DNA of 64,000 nt from positions 39,466,172 to 39,530,171 of the forward strand of contig JAULJL010000004.1 of the NCBI GenBank assembly GCA_030761205.1, given 5' to 3'. Shown one piece after another: positions 23,403-34,030 of the stretch. The stretch's first letter is position 1; each line of letters starts with the position of its first letter. The position numbers and the translations under genes are program-made. The notes beneath the pieces are model-generated. The model did not search any database and was not told the DNA's origin. It saw nothing but the letters and a program-made list of their open reading frames with translations. The stretch is from Fremontodendron californicum. Taxonomy: Eukaryota; Streptophyta; Magnoliopsida; Malvales; Malvaceae.

Positions 23403-24609
23403 AAAAAAAAAAAGTTAAGTTTTGCTTGGTAGTTGGTAGGATAAAAAAAAATGATAAGATAGGAGTAGACGAAAAAGTAAAAAAAAAAATGTATTAACTT
23501 TTTGTAAGAAAAAAAAATGAGAAAAAAAAGGATAAATTATTAAAATTAAAAAGAGAAAATAAGAAAAGTATAAAGTATTGCATATTTATAAATTTATCTA
23601 TTGTTGTTTAGATTTTACTTATTTATCTTAATTTACAAAAAAATATAATGATAAATGGCATATATTTTTTATTTTTCAATTAGAAGAAAGAAATTGGTAA
23701 TATCTACTTAATTTTTTCCTTAAATGAAACAATCCATTTTTTAAGTCGCTTTTATTTTAAGACTTCAATTAAACCCTTTTTTCTTCTTTTCGATTCCTTG
23801 TCTTTGATTCACATATATCAATATTCAAGCAAAGAATGACTTAAAATGCATTGTTGAACTCAGTTTTGTTGGAATATTTCTTTTTGCAGTATTTTGAATT
23901 CATTCACGAAGCATGCTCACTACCTATAATAAAGAATATAGACATTTCAATAAAAATGTTTACTGATATGTGACTTTCATATTTTATATATTAAGTAAAA
24001 ATTTTCAAAATTTTCTTTTTTATTAAAAATACTTTTAACCTATCCGAATATTTGATTCAATAGTATGTCAATTAAATTACTTATATAAAAAACCAGCTCT
24101 TACCCCCTATGCATGTAAAATGTTCCTAATATTTTCTCAAAGTCATACATTGCTGAATCCGAGTTTAATCTAATTGATTCATGCAGTTACTTTTAATATG
24201 TGATATTCAAATTCCGCACCTGCAATCACTTTCATTATCTTCATACTACGACTTTCTTTGTACCCAAAAAATTATACATTCCTTCTGGCAAAGTGGTTAC
24301 TGGGAAGCAAAGTTGGCATCTGATTCCTACTTCAAATTGTAATGCATATGATTTCTTTCTTCACACTTCATATGAAAGCAATAGTAAATATATTTTTTTG
24401 GCCTGCTTCCTTCATAAACCTAAAGAACATGCCACATCAAAATCTTTACGCAGGAATTCATAGATTAAGCTGTCTTTAAGGCAATCACCGCAACAGCTTT
24501 ATTTCTCAGTTAATTTATCACAGCCCTTTTTTGCCTTTTTTTTTCTTTTCAGAATGTATATATTGTGGGTGTGTTTTGACTGAATTTTTAAGAGTTTGCA
24601 GGATAAACA
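23403..24609. other. Intergenic DNA upstream of PLD1
   Basis: AT-rich with no recognisable gene. The ORF at 24200-24463 has no motif I know. The last few hundred bases should contain the promoter and leader of the first PLD gene. Confidence 0.4.
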
Positions 24610-27600
24610 ATGGAGCAGCAATATTTGCTGCATGGGACACTTTTTGCAACAATATATGGGGTCGAAGGGCTAAATTATGGATGTAAAGAGAATTTTTGCT
24701 TTGAGGTAAGCGAGTAGAAATTCAGGACTATATATTAATTAAGTTTGAGCTGGATTAAAATCAAACCATGTTAGTAATAACTTCTTCCCTTCAAAGATTT
24801 TAATATTCATATCTTATGTTAGTTGAAGTCTTCATTTTTCTTAAAATATATGTATCTCACACTTGTACTTAACACATATTCGGACATGGATATAACAATA
24901 TGATATTTCAAATATACCCATGTCGGACACATACATGTATCTAACATTCACTTCGAATCCGGATAACATAACTCATATCAATAAACATATGAATAAAGAA
25001 TATGAAAGATATTACAATGTCTTGATCAATCTCCATTAACCTTTTCTTACCGGAGAGGTGGATGGTTCTGGCTCCTTCCTATCTCTTTGGAATAATTTAT
25101 TTCAAACAATCAATTTGATTATAATATCTTCCATAAATTTTACCATGATCATAGCCTAATTATTTAATAAACTTTGTTTAAAAAAAAATGTTTAAGCAAC
25201 TTAGACATAGTGGACTTGCAGGAAAAAAAAAAAGAGAGATCAAGACAGATGTAATGAAACTTGGCTGCCTGCTTGTAGCTTAATTTATAACAAATCCCTT
25301 GAATTAATGTGTTTATATATATATATATATATTCTTAACCCAACTTTAAACTGTTTAATTAACATCTGTTAATGCTGAAGATGAACATAAATAATGTACT
25401 TTATTCAATCTTTGTGCTCTTGTTTTTTCTTTAAATTTTGGAGACGATAAGCGCAAGCAAGTTCCAGAAAAGGTGTCTAGCCAAAATCAAGAGAACGGTG
25501 CGATGCCTGCGTTATTCTTTCTACCCTTTTTCTAATCACTTAATTTTTAATCTTTTTCGTACTCAAAAACATTTCAAAAACATGTTTGCAGTTCTTAGGT
25601 CCACAGCTGTATGCAACAGTCGATCTAGATAAAGCGAGGGTCGCCCGAACAAGTGTGGTAAGACGTAGACCATCCTCGCCCCAGTGGAACCAGACCTTCC
25701 GCATATATTGTGCCCATTCGATCTCAAATGTTATATTCACTGTAAAGGATAACAGTCCCATTGGGGCAGTGCTTATCGGCAGAGCTTATTTACCTGCTAA
25801 GGATATAGCCAATGGGGCTACTGTGGCTCGCTTACTTGATATTCTTGATGAGGACCATAAACAAATACCTGGTGGGCGGTCCAAAATCCATGTACAATTG
25901 CAATTTCAAAGTATTAGCAAGGACGAAAGTTGGTCTCAAGGAATTAAAGACCCTAAGTTTGGGGGAGTTCCTTTTACTTTCTTTGGACAGCGAGAGGGCT
26001 GCAAGGTTACCCTCTATCAAGATGCCCATATTTCCGATGGTTTCAACCCTGAAATACCTCTATCTGGAGGGATGCTTTATGAACCTCGTAGATGTTGGGA
26101 AGACATCTTTGAGGCAATTAATAAGGCAAAACACTTCATTTATATAACTGGTTGGTCTGTTTATACTCAGATAACCTTGATTAGGGACCCAAGAAAGCAA
26201 AAGCCTGGAAGTAATGAAACACTTGGGGACCTGCTCCTGAGGAAGGCTAAGGATGGGGTGAGAGTTCTTTTGCTTGTTTGGGATGATAGAACTTCCATTG
26301 AATTGCTGAAGGAGGAAGGCTTGATGTCAACCCATGATGAAGAAACTGCTGATTATTTTCGGTATTCAAAAGTGCATTGCGTTTTGTGCCCTCGTGATCC
26401 TGATAATAAAAGAAGCTTTGTTGAGGGCTTTAAAATTGCTACCATGTTTACTCACCATCAAAAAACACTGATTGTTGATAGTGAAAACCCGAATCCAGGA
26501 TCAGAAAAGCGAGCGGTTGTCAGTTTTATTGGTGGCATTGATCTTTGTGATGGGAGGTATGATACTCAAGAACATCCTCTATTTGGGACTTTGAACGACA
26601 TTCATCATGATGATTTCCATCAGCCAAACTTTACTGACTCTTCAATTGGGAAAGGTGGTCCGAGGGAGCCCTGGCATGATATTCATTGCAAACTAGAAGG
26701 TCCTGTTGCTTGGGATGTCCTTTACAATTTCGAACAAAGGTGGTTAAGACAAGCTCGGTGGAAGAAACATCTCCTCTTTCCTCTAAACAAGCTTGAGGAA
26801 ATGACAGCCCGGCCACCAAAAAATGTGCCTTTAGATCACAGTGAAACATGGAGTGTTCAGTTGTTTCGATCTATCGATGATGGCGCTGTTGTTGGCTTTC
26901 CTGAAGAACTTGAGGAAGCACCTAAACTTGGCCTTGTCAGTGGAAAAAAAAACATCATTGAGCGAAGCATTCAAGATGCTTATATCAATGCAATTCGCCG
27001 AGCAAAGAACTTTATCTACATTGAAAATCAATATTTTATAGGAAGCTCCTTTGGTTGGAATTCTAAGGACGTCAAGGATGAGGATATTGCTGCTTTAAAT
27101 CTCATACCAAAGGAGCTGTCCCTAAAGATTGTAAGTAAAATTGAAGCAGGGGAGAGGTTTTCTGTCTACATTGTGATTCCAATGTGGCCAGAAGGTGTAC
27201 CGGAGAGTGGTCCTATTCAGGCAATTTTAGATTGGCAAAGGAGGACAATTGAGATGATGTATCATGATGTTGGCCAAGCCCTTCAAAAAAAGGGTCTAAA
27301 TGAACACCCCCGAGACTATTTGGCATTTTTCTGCCTGGGCAACCGGGAGACAAAGAAGTCCGGAGAGTATTTACCTACAGAGCGACCAGATCCTACTTCA
27401 GATTATGGAAAAGCTCAACAGTCACGCCGCTTTATGATCTATGTTCATTCAAAGATGATGATTGGTATGTAATGAACTTATCATAGTTTTAGTTTGCCAG
27501 AAATCTCTGAAGCTTAAATTTTTTTTCCCCTTTTAACAGTATTATAGCTTTTTGTTCTTCTCAGTTGATGATGAGTACATAATCATTGGATCTGCCAACA

Positions 27601-27998
27601 TCAATGAGAGGTCAATGGCTGGTTCAAGAGACTCTGAGATTGCAATTGGAGCATTTCAACCATATCATTTAGCAACTAGTCAACCAGCTAGGGGTCAGAT
27701 ATTTGGTCTCCGTATCGCTCTTTGGCGTGAGCATCTTGGACAGCTTCATGACTCATTCGATATCCCAGAAAGCGAGCAATGTGTCCGGCAAGTGAATTCT
27801 ATGGCTGACAATCACTGGAATTTGTACTCAAGTGATACATTTGACCAGGATCTGCCTGGTCACCTACTTCGCTACCCCATTAATGTTGGGGAAGATGGAT
27901 CAATTTCATCCCTTCCAGGAACTGTTGTTTTTCCTGACACCAATGCTCTTGTCCTTGGAAGAAAATCTAACATCCTTCCTCCAATAGTTACTACTTAG
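24610..27998 (+). CDS. Phospholipase D alpha-type, tandem copy 1
   Basis: Exons 24610-24705, 25444-25497, 25592-27464 and 27565-27998 give 818 aa (AtPLDalpha1 has 810). An N-terminal C2 domain, split by introns 1 and 2, precedes the two catalytic HKD motifs: HQKTLIVD (His339, Lys341, Asp346) and HSKMMIVD (His669, Lys671, Asp676). The conserved IENQYFIGSSFGW segment is intact. The enzyme hydrolyses membrane phospholipids such as phosphatidylcholine to phosphatidic acid and a head group, in stress and hormone signalling. Gene structure, and a position next to a DUF4050 gene and an EBF gene, suggest PLDalpha3-type ancestry. Intron 1 carries a MITE (24814-24970). The 54-nt exon 2 is the least certain part because its acceptor (TTTTGGAG) is weak. 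Confidence 0.92.
24814..24970 (-). mobile_element. MITE family B, copy 1, in intron 1 of PLD1
   Basis: About 157 bp with ends TTATGTTAGTTGAAG and CGGATAACATA, diverged TIRs of the family TATGTTACTCGGACTC. The flanks ATTCATATC (24805-24813) and ACTCATATC (24971-24979) form a 9-bp target-site duplication with one mismatch, typical of Mutator-like elements. Confidence 0.75.
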
Positions 27999-28141
27999 TG
28001 TCATATCTATCTACCAATTAAGGATAGCAGTTCTAAAATTGTTTTCCTTGAAAAATAGTTGTAACAGTCATATTTGTCTTAAATTGCAGACATATCTTGA
28101 ATTAGGCTCTTGAATAGCAAGCTTTGCAGTCAATGCCAACC

Positions 28142-28147
28142 AATAAA
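28142..28147 (+). terminator. Candidate polyadenylation signal of PLD1
   Basis: AATAAA lies about 144 nt after the PLD1 stop codon. A second AATAAA follows near 28215. Confidence 0.5.
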
Positions 28148-28219
28148 TAAGAAAACTTTTAACATGAAAGATTTAACAATAAAACCTGCAGCAACCAATT
28201 CATATGTTCAGATTAATAA

Positions 28220-28275
28220 AGTCTTATATTCAAGATTAAAAGTATCAAGTCTTATATTCAAGATTAAAAGTATCA
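28220..28275. repeat. Perfect 28-bp tandem duplication
   Basis: The unit (starting AGTCTTATATTCAAG) occurs at 28220-28247 and again, identical, at 28248-28275, in the PLD1-PLD2 spacer. Confidence 0.95.
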
Positions 28276-28596
28276 ATAGCAGTTTCCCCCTAGGCAAACA
28301 CACATACTAAGCGAAACTAGTTGTCTCGATGGATCGTTTTCATTAAGGTATCGATGAATTTTTGAAACCTACAATGAAAATCCATTATATAAAGTAAGGT
28401 TATCAACTTCTATGTACCAGAAAAACACCATGTTTGGTTCATCGATACTTAATATTTTCAAGAAAAGGAAATTTAGGAGTGTAAGAAGAGAAAATAGGAT
28501 AAACTAAATAAATGGAGCCATAAGAGAATAACATTTATTAATCCTGATACTTGTATTGAACCACTTGCCTTGATTTCATTCGAGGACCATCTAAAC

Positions 28597-28665
28597 AAAG
28601 GATAACTTAGCCAGGTTTGGTTCCAATCAAAGCAAAGGATGACTTGGCCAGGTTAGGTTCCAATA
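28597..28665. repeat. 32-bp direct repeat, two copies 37 bp apart
   Basis: AAAGGATAACTTAGCCAGGT at 28597 and AAAGGATGACTTGGCCAGGT at 28634 both continue into a GGTTCCAAT-like end. The pair lies in the spacer upstream of PLD2. Confidence 0.8.
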
Positions 28666-29010
28666 TGTATGTATTTTCGTATATTTTACAATCTTTTACC
28701 AAGTCAAGCTGGTTCCAACATAAAAGCTTCATTTTTTCACTCTTATATGAACATTAGGACCCATGGCAAAGTTGTACGAAGCAAAGGCGGGAACTTATTC
28801 TAACTTGATATTCTCTTGCGTATAACTCCTTCTCTCAGTTTCTCTTGATTCTTCTTATCAATAAAGGAAGAATTCTTGAGAACCCTCTTTGTACTTGTAT
28901 AAATCTGATTGATACCATCTAAGGGATTCCTCTGTTTATCTTCTTGGTTAGTCCTTGTCAATCTTTTCATTACAGTCTTAAGTAAATCCTAAGAGTTTGC
29001 AGGTTTGACA

Positions 29011-32000
29011 ATGGCGCCCCATTTGCTCCATGGCACGCTTAATGTGACAATATATGAGATTGATAGGCTAAAGTACTATGGAGGATTAAGTCTTTGCAGC
29101 GAGGTAAACGATTAGAACTTTTATAATGCTCTGTGATTTTTAACCTTTTTGGGATTAAGTTTTTTTTTTTTTTTCTTCGGGACTAGCAAATGCTTCCTAA
29201 TGGGTGGTTGATTTTCCCTTCTGTTGCCAATCAATGCTCATTTCAATTTGATTGTGGAAATTGCTTACATGGTTATCTCTTTCCTTCTATGCATATTCAT
29301 GCTTATATTTCTTAAATTTTGGAGGGTGCTGGGCCATTGCAGCTCGGGAAAAGATTCCTAGCCCAACTCAAGAGAGTCGTCCTATGCCAATCAGAGGTGC
29401 TCGTCACACAATCTCAAACCTCTTTTTTTTTTTTTTTTCACTTGAATTTAATTTTATTTCCTAGTAATAATTCAAATTATATCATACCTACAGAATTTTA
29501 TGGTTTTCTCTTAACATCTTCAAATCATTATGCAGATTATTGATTCAAAACTGTATGCAACAGTTGATCTAGATAAAGCAAGGGTTGCAAGGACCAGAAT
29601 GATAGAAAAAGAAGGCTCTGGGCCTAAATGGAATGAGACCTTCCGCATCTATTGTGGACATTTGATCTCAAATATCATATTTACTGTCAAATTTGATAAT
29701 CCTATTGGGGCAACACTCATTGGAAGAGCTTACATTCCTGTTGAGGATGTCATTAAAGGAGCTATAGTGGACAGATGGGTTAATATCTTGGATGAAAACC
29801 ATGATCCCATTCATGGAGATTCTAAAATCCATGTTCAGCTTCAGTTCTTCAATGTTACCCTGGATACAAATTGGTCTCAGGGGATCAAAAGTCCTGCATT
29901 TAAGGGAGTTCCTTACACTTTCTTCACTCAACGAGAGGGCTGCAAGGTTACTCTATATCAAGATGCTCATGTCGAAGATGATTTTCCATTGCTGTCTTTG
30001 CCAAGAGACGAGCGTTTTCAACCTGATAGATGCTGGGAGGACATCTTTGATGCGATCAATAATGCGAAACACTTGATATATATAACTGGGTGGTCTGTAT
30101 ACACTGAAATAACGCTGATAAGGGACCCCAAAAGGCCAAAACAGGGAGGTAACCTGACGCTTGGAGAATTACTCAAGAAGAAAGCTAACGAAGGTGTGAC
30201 AGTTCTTATGCTTGTTTGGGATGATAGAACTTCTGTTGAGGAACTGAAAAAGGATGGTTTGATGGCAACCCATGATCAAGAAACAGCCGATTACTTCAAG
30301 AATACAAATGTGAATTGTGTTTTGTGCCCGCGTAATGCTGCTGATGATGATGAAAAAAGCAGTATTCAGGGCTTTGAAACTGCTTCCATGTTTACTCACC
30401 ATCAAAAAACCGTTGTTGTTGACAGCGAATTGCCCAGCGAAAGGTCAGGCAAGCGGGCGATTGTCAGTTTCGTTGGTGGCATTGATCTCTGCGATGGGAG
30501 ATATGATTCGCAAGACCATCCCTTGTTCAAGACTTTAGGCACAATCCATCATGACGATTTCCATCAGCCAAATTTTGCAGGCTCTTCGATCAAGAAAGGT
30601 GGTCCAAGGGAGCCCTGGCATGATATCCATTGCAAGCTAGAAGGTCCAATTGCATGGGACGTGTTGTACAATTTTGAGCAGAGATGGCAGAAACAAGTTG
30701 GCAGTGGCACCGATAATATCCTGATTCCACGAAGCAAGTTTGATGAGATCACGGTTCAACCATCACCAGTTACATCATCAAATGACCCAGAAACGTGGAA
30801 TGTCCAGTTATTCAGATCCATTGATGGTGGGGCTGCTGCTGGCTTTCCTGAAACACCTGACATTAATGCAGCCAAATTTGGTCTTGTCAGTGGAAAAAAC
30901 GAAACCATTGATAGAAGCATCCAAGATGCTTATATCAACGCTATCCGACGAGCAAAGAATTTTATTTATATTGAAAATCAGTGTTTCCTTGGAAGCTCAT
31001 TTGGCTGGAAATCACAAGATATCAAGGTCGAGGACATTGGTGCTTTGCATCTCATACCAAAGGAGCTCTCGCTGAAGATTGTAAGTAAAATTGAAGCTGG
31101 GGAAAGATTCACTGTCTACATTGTAATCCCAATGTGGCCAGAAGGTATACCTGAGAGTGGATCTGTTCAAGCAATTTTAGATTGGCAATGGAGAACAATG
31201 GAGATGATGTATTCTGATATTACTCAGGCTCTTCGAAAGAAGGAACTGAATGCAAATCCCAGGGACTATTTGACATTTTTCTGCCTTGGCAACAAGGAGA
31301 CAAAAAATTTTGGAGAATATGTTCCTCCAGAGCAACCAGATCCTAATTCTGATTACGCTAAAGCTCAGCAGGCGCGGCGTTTCATGATCTACGTTCACGC
31401 AAAGATGATGATAGGTATGTAACTGATGAGTCATGCTATACAGATTACCTATGTTACTCGGACTCCGATATAAGTGTCGGACACGGGTATATTTAATTTT
31501 TTTCTAATATTTTAATGTATTAGGAGGATCCTTGAAGGATCATATCTTCGTATCCATGTCCGGATATGCATCAGACACGAGTGTCGAACATGAATACTTT
31601 AAGAAAAATGAAAAGTCGGAGCAACATAACAGATTACTATTAAACTTTCTATTCCATCATAGTTAACACAATGGTAATTTGTTCCTTCTTTTTAGTGGAT
31701 GATGAATACATAATAATTGGATCTGCCAACATCAACCAGAGATCAATGGATGGTGGGAGAGATTCAGAGATTGCAATGGGAGCATTTCAACCACATCATT
31801 TAGCAACTGATCATCAGCGAGCCAAGGGTCAAATATACGGTTTCCGAATGGCATTGTGGCAGGAGCACCTTGGAGGACATCTTGAGAGCAGTTTCCAGCA
31901 TCCAGAAACTCTACAATGTGTTGAGGCAGTCAATTCTATAGCTGACGAGTTATGGAATATGTATTCAAGCGATGCAATTGGGCAAGATCTGCACGGTCAC

Positions 32001-32135
32001 CTGCTTCGCTATCCAATTGAAATCAGCAATACTGGAGGTGTTACAGCCTTGCCAAACATGGAGTTTTTTCCTGACACAAAAGCTCGTGTTCTTGGCACCA
32101 AATCTGACTACTTTCCTCCTATTCTATCCACCTAG
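29011..32135 (+). CDS. Phospholipase D alpha-type, tandem copy 2
   Basis: Exons 29011-29103, 29325-29396, 29536-31414 and 31696-32135 give 827 aa. Ending exon 2 at 29378 instead also stays in frame (821 aa), but that donor (GTC|GTCC) is poorer. A C2 domain is followed by HKD motifs HQKTVVVD (His344) and HAKMMIVD (His676), both complete. It shares exon layout and most sequence with copy 1, so it arose by tandem duplication, but the copies are clearly diverged. The reaction is phospholipid to phosphatidic acid, as for copy 1. One oddity is that the usual IENQYF segment reads IENQCF. A Mutator-like MITE sits in the last intron, and another MITE lies 196 bp after the stop. Confidence 0.92.
31449..31628 (+). 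mobile_element. MITE family B, copy 2, in the last intron of PLD2
   Basis: 180 bp with ends CTATGTTACTCGGACTCC and AAGTCGGAGCAACATA. A perfect 9-bp target-site duplication, ACAGATTAC, lies at 31440-31448 and 31629-31637. The inside carries GTGTCGGACACGGGTAT-type motifs seen in all copies. Length and duplication fit a Mutator-like MITE. Confidence 0.9.
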
Positions 32136-32240
32136 CCAGTGGCATTTATCTGTCTTGATATCTGAACTTATCTTAAATAATGCTGATCAACATTACTGTA
32201 TATATTGTTTCTGAAAAGCTATCTCTTTAAAACCTTTTCA

Positions 32241-32246
32241 AATAAA
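32241..32246 (+). terminator. Candidate polyadenylation signal of PLD2
   Basis: AATAAA about 106 nt after the PLD2 stop codon. Confidence 0.55.
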
Positions 32247-32331
32247 GATTCAAAACTGTAATTCTAAAACAATTCCTCTCCCTACCCAACCTCCATATCT
32301 CTCTCCAGTTTTTGATGACCCAAAATAATTA

Positions 32332-32916
32332 GGGAAAATATGAAAAACATGCAGTGCACAGTAGAATTATTGTCAAATGGTGTAATGAATAAAAGTTATT
32401 TGAAAAAGAGAAATGAATAATTAAAAATTATTATAAAGGATATTGTAAAGACAAAATTACCCTTCATGAAAAAACTTACTTTTCCTTTTTCTTTCATTAA
32501 GGAAATATTATTTTTTAAAAATTTTAATTGAAAATAAATTTAAAAAATAAAATATTTAAATATATATATTTTTTAAAATTTAAAAAAATTTTAAAAAATA
32601 AATAAAAATTAATTTTAGGCATATTATTTTTATTTTTTAAAATTTTTTAATTAAAAAAAGTAAATAAAAAATTTAAAAATTTATTTTTTAAAATTAAAAA
32701 GTTTTTATTTTCAGAATATTTATTTTTTAATTAAAAAATAAATTAAAAAATAAAAGAAAAAGAGAGGAGAAAGTTTTTTTATCAAGGATAATTTTGTCTT
32801 TACAATATCCTTTTTAAAAATTTCTATTTATTCATTTCTCTTTTTCAAATAACTTTTATTCATTACACCATTTCACAATAATTCTACTGTGCATTGCATG
32901 TTTTTCATATTTTCCC
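32332..32916. mobile_element. MITE family A, copy 2 (585 bp), downstream of PLD2
   Basis: Ends are GGGAAAATATGAAAAACATG and its exact reverse complement, with about 150-bp TIRs. The 9-bp duplication AAATAATTA is at 32323-32331 and 32917-32925. The core matches copy 1 (22850) in reverse-complement orientation. No ORF. Confidence 0.9.
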
Positions 32917-34030
32917 AAATAATTATTGGGTAAATAACCATATGTAATAATGAAGCTCTTGAATACAAATTTAATTAAAACAGAGACAAACCAACAAAAA
33001 AAAAAAAAACAGAGTGGTGAAATATTAAAAAAGAAAGCTTTAGCTTTGTTGTTGGACTTGGATTTTAATATGTTTTCTGGGTTTCTACTTGGGTTTTCAC
33101 AAAGACTTTTAGGATTGAAAAATGAACAGATTGTTTAGTATCGGTTTTGCTTCAAAAATATATATTCTTAAGAAATTTCATATTTTCAAATATCTGATCA
33201 AAAGAAATTTAATTAATATGGTTTTAGAAAAAATAAATAAATTATATTTATACAATTTTAATGCATAATTTTATACACTGTCAATTAATAATTTGATATC
33301 ATTTCAATAAATTTTTTTAAAAATTAAATACAAATAATTTTATTTTTAATAAAAAATAAAATAAAATCATATGATTCACCGACAATATATAAATTTATAT
33401 ACTATCAATACATTAAATATAAACTTAAAAAAAATGATATGGCATCTGATTGGTTTAAAATATCTTAATTATAAATAAATTTAATGGTCTGTTTAAGTGA
33501 TGTTTATAAACATCAATTATTTATTTGTTATTTTTAAAAAATTATATTTAATATATTACTTTTATTAAATTTTAAAAAAGTAATATTAATTATATATATA
33601 TTATATACCATAAAAATAAAAGTTCTAAACTACTTTAATAAAGGAAAAAGCTAAAGCAATTTACAATTTCACCATTCAATAAAATAAGAAATCAGATTAA
33701 TTTAGGGGGGGAGAAAAGAAAAAACGAAAACAGAAAACTGAAAGAGAGCCCTTTGGTAACTGAAGGAGTTCGGAGCCAACCTTTTTCCAGGAACACGATT
33801 TACGTTTTTATCACAAAATATCCGTAATCCATTTCTAAACATGCCGTTTTCAAGGTCTTAATTGCATTTCTTTCTTTCCAGAAACCCCCCCTTTTTTTTT
33901 CTTCGTTTAAATTTCTACGAATAATTCCAGGGAAAAGATTTGGAAAAGGTATTGACTTTTTTTTTTTTATTCTTGCAGGAATTTTAGTCTTCTCCTTCCT
34001 GGAATTAGGGTTTTGCTTTGGGGATTTTAG
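32917..34030. other. Intergenic DNA and DUF4050 leader
   Basis: AT-rich. A degenerate family C repeat lies near 33486-33605. From about 33700 the sequence becomes purine/pyrimidine-rich, as in a 5' UTR, leading into the start codon at 34031. Confidence 0.4.

Noticed and set aside
28220..28665. CRISPR-like spacing of direct repeats between the PLD genes
   Set aside because: Two unrelated pairs with no regular array and no spacers, in plant nuclear DNA.
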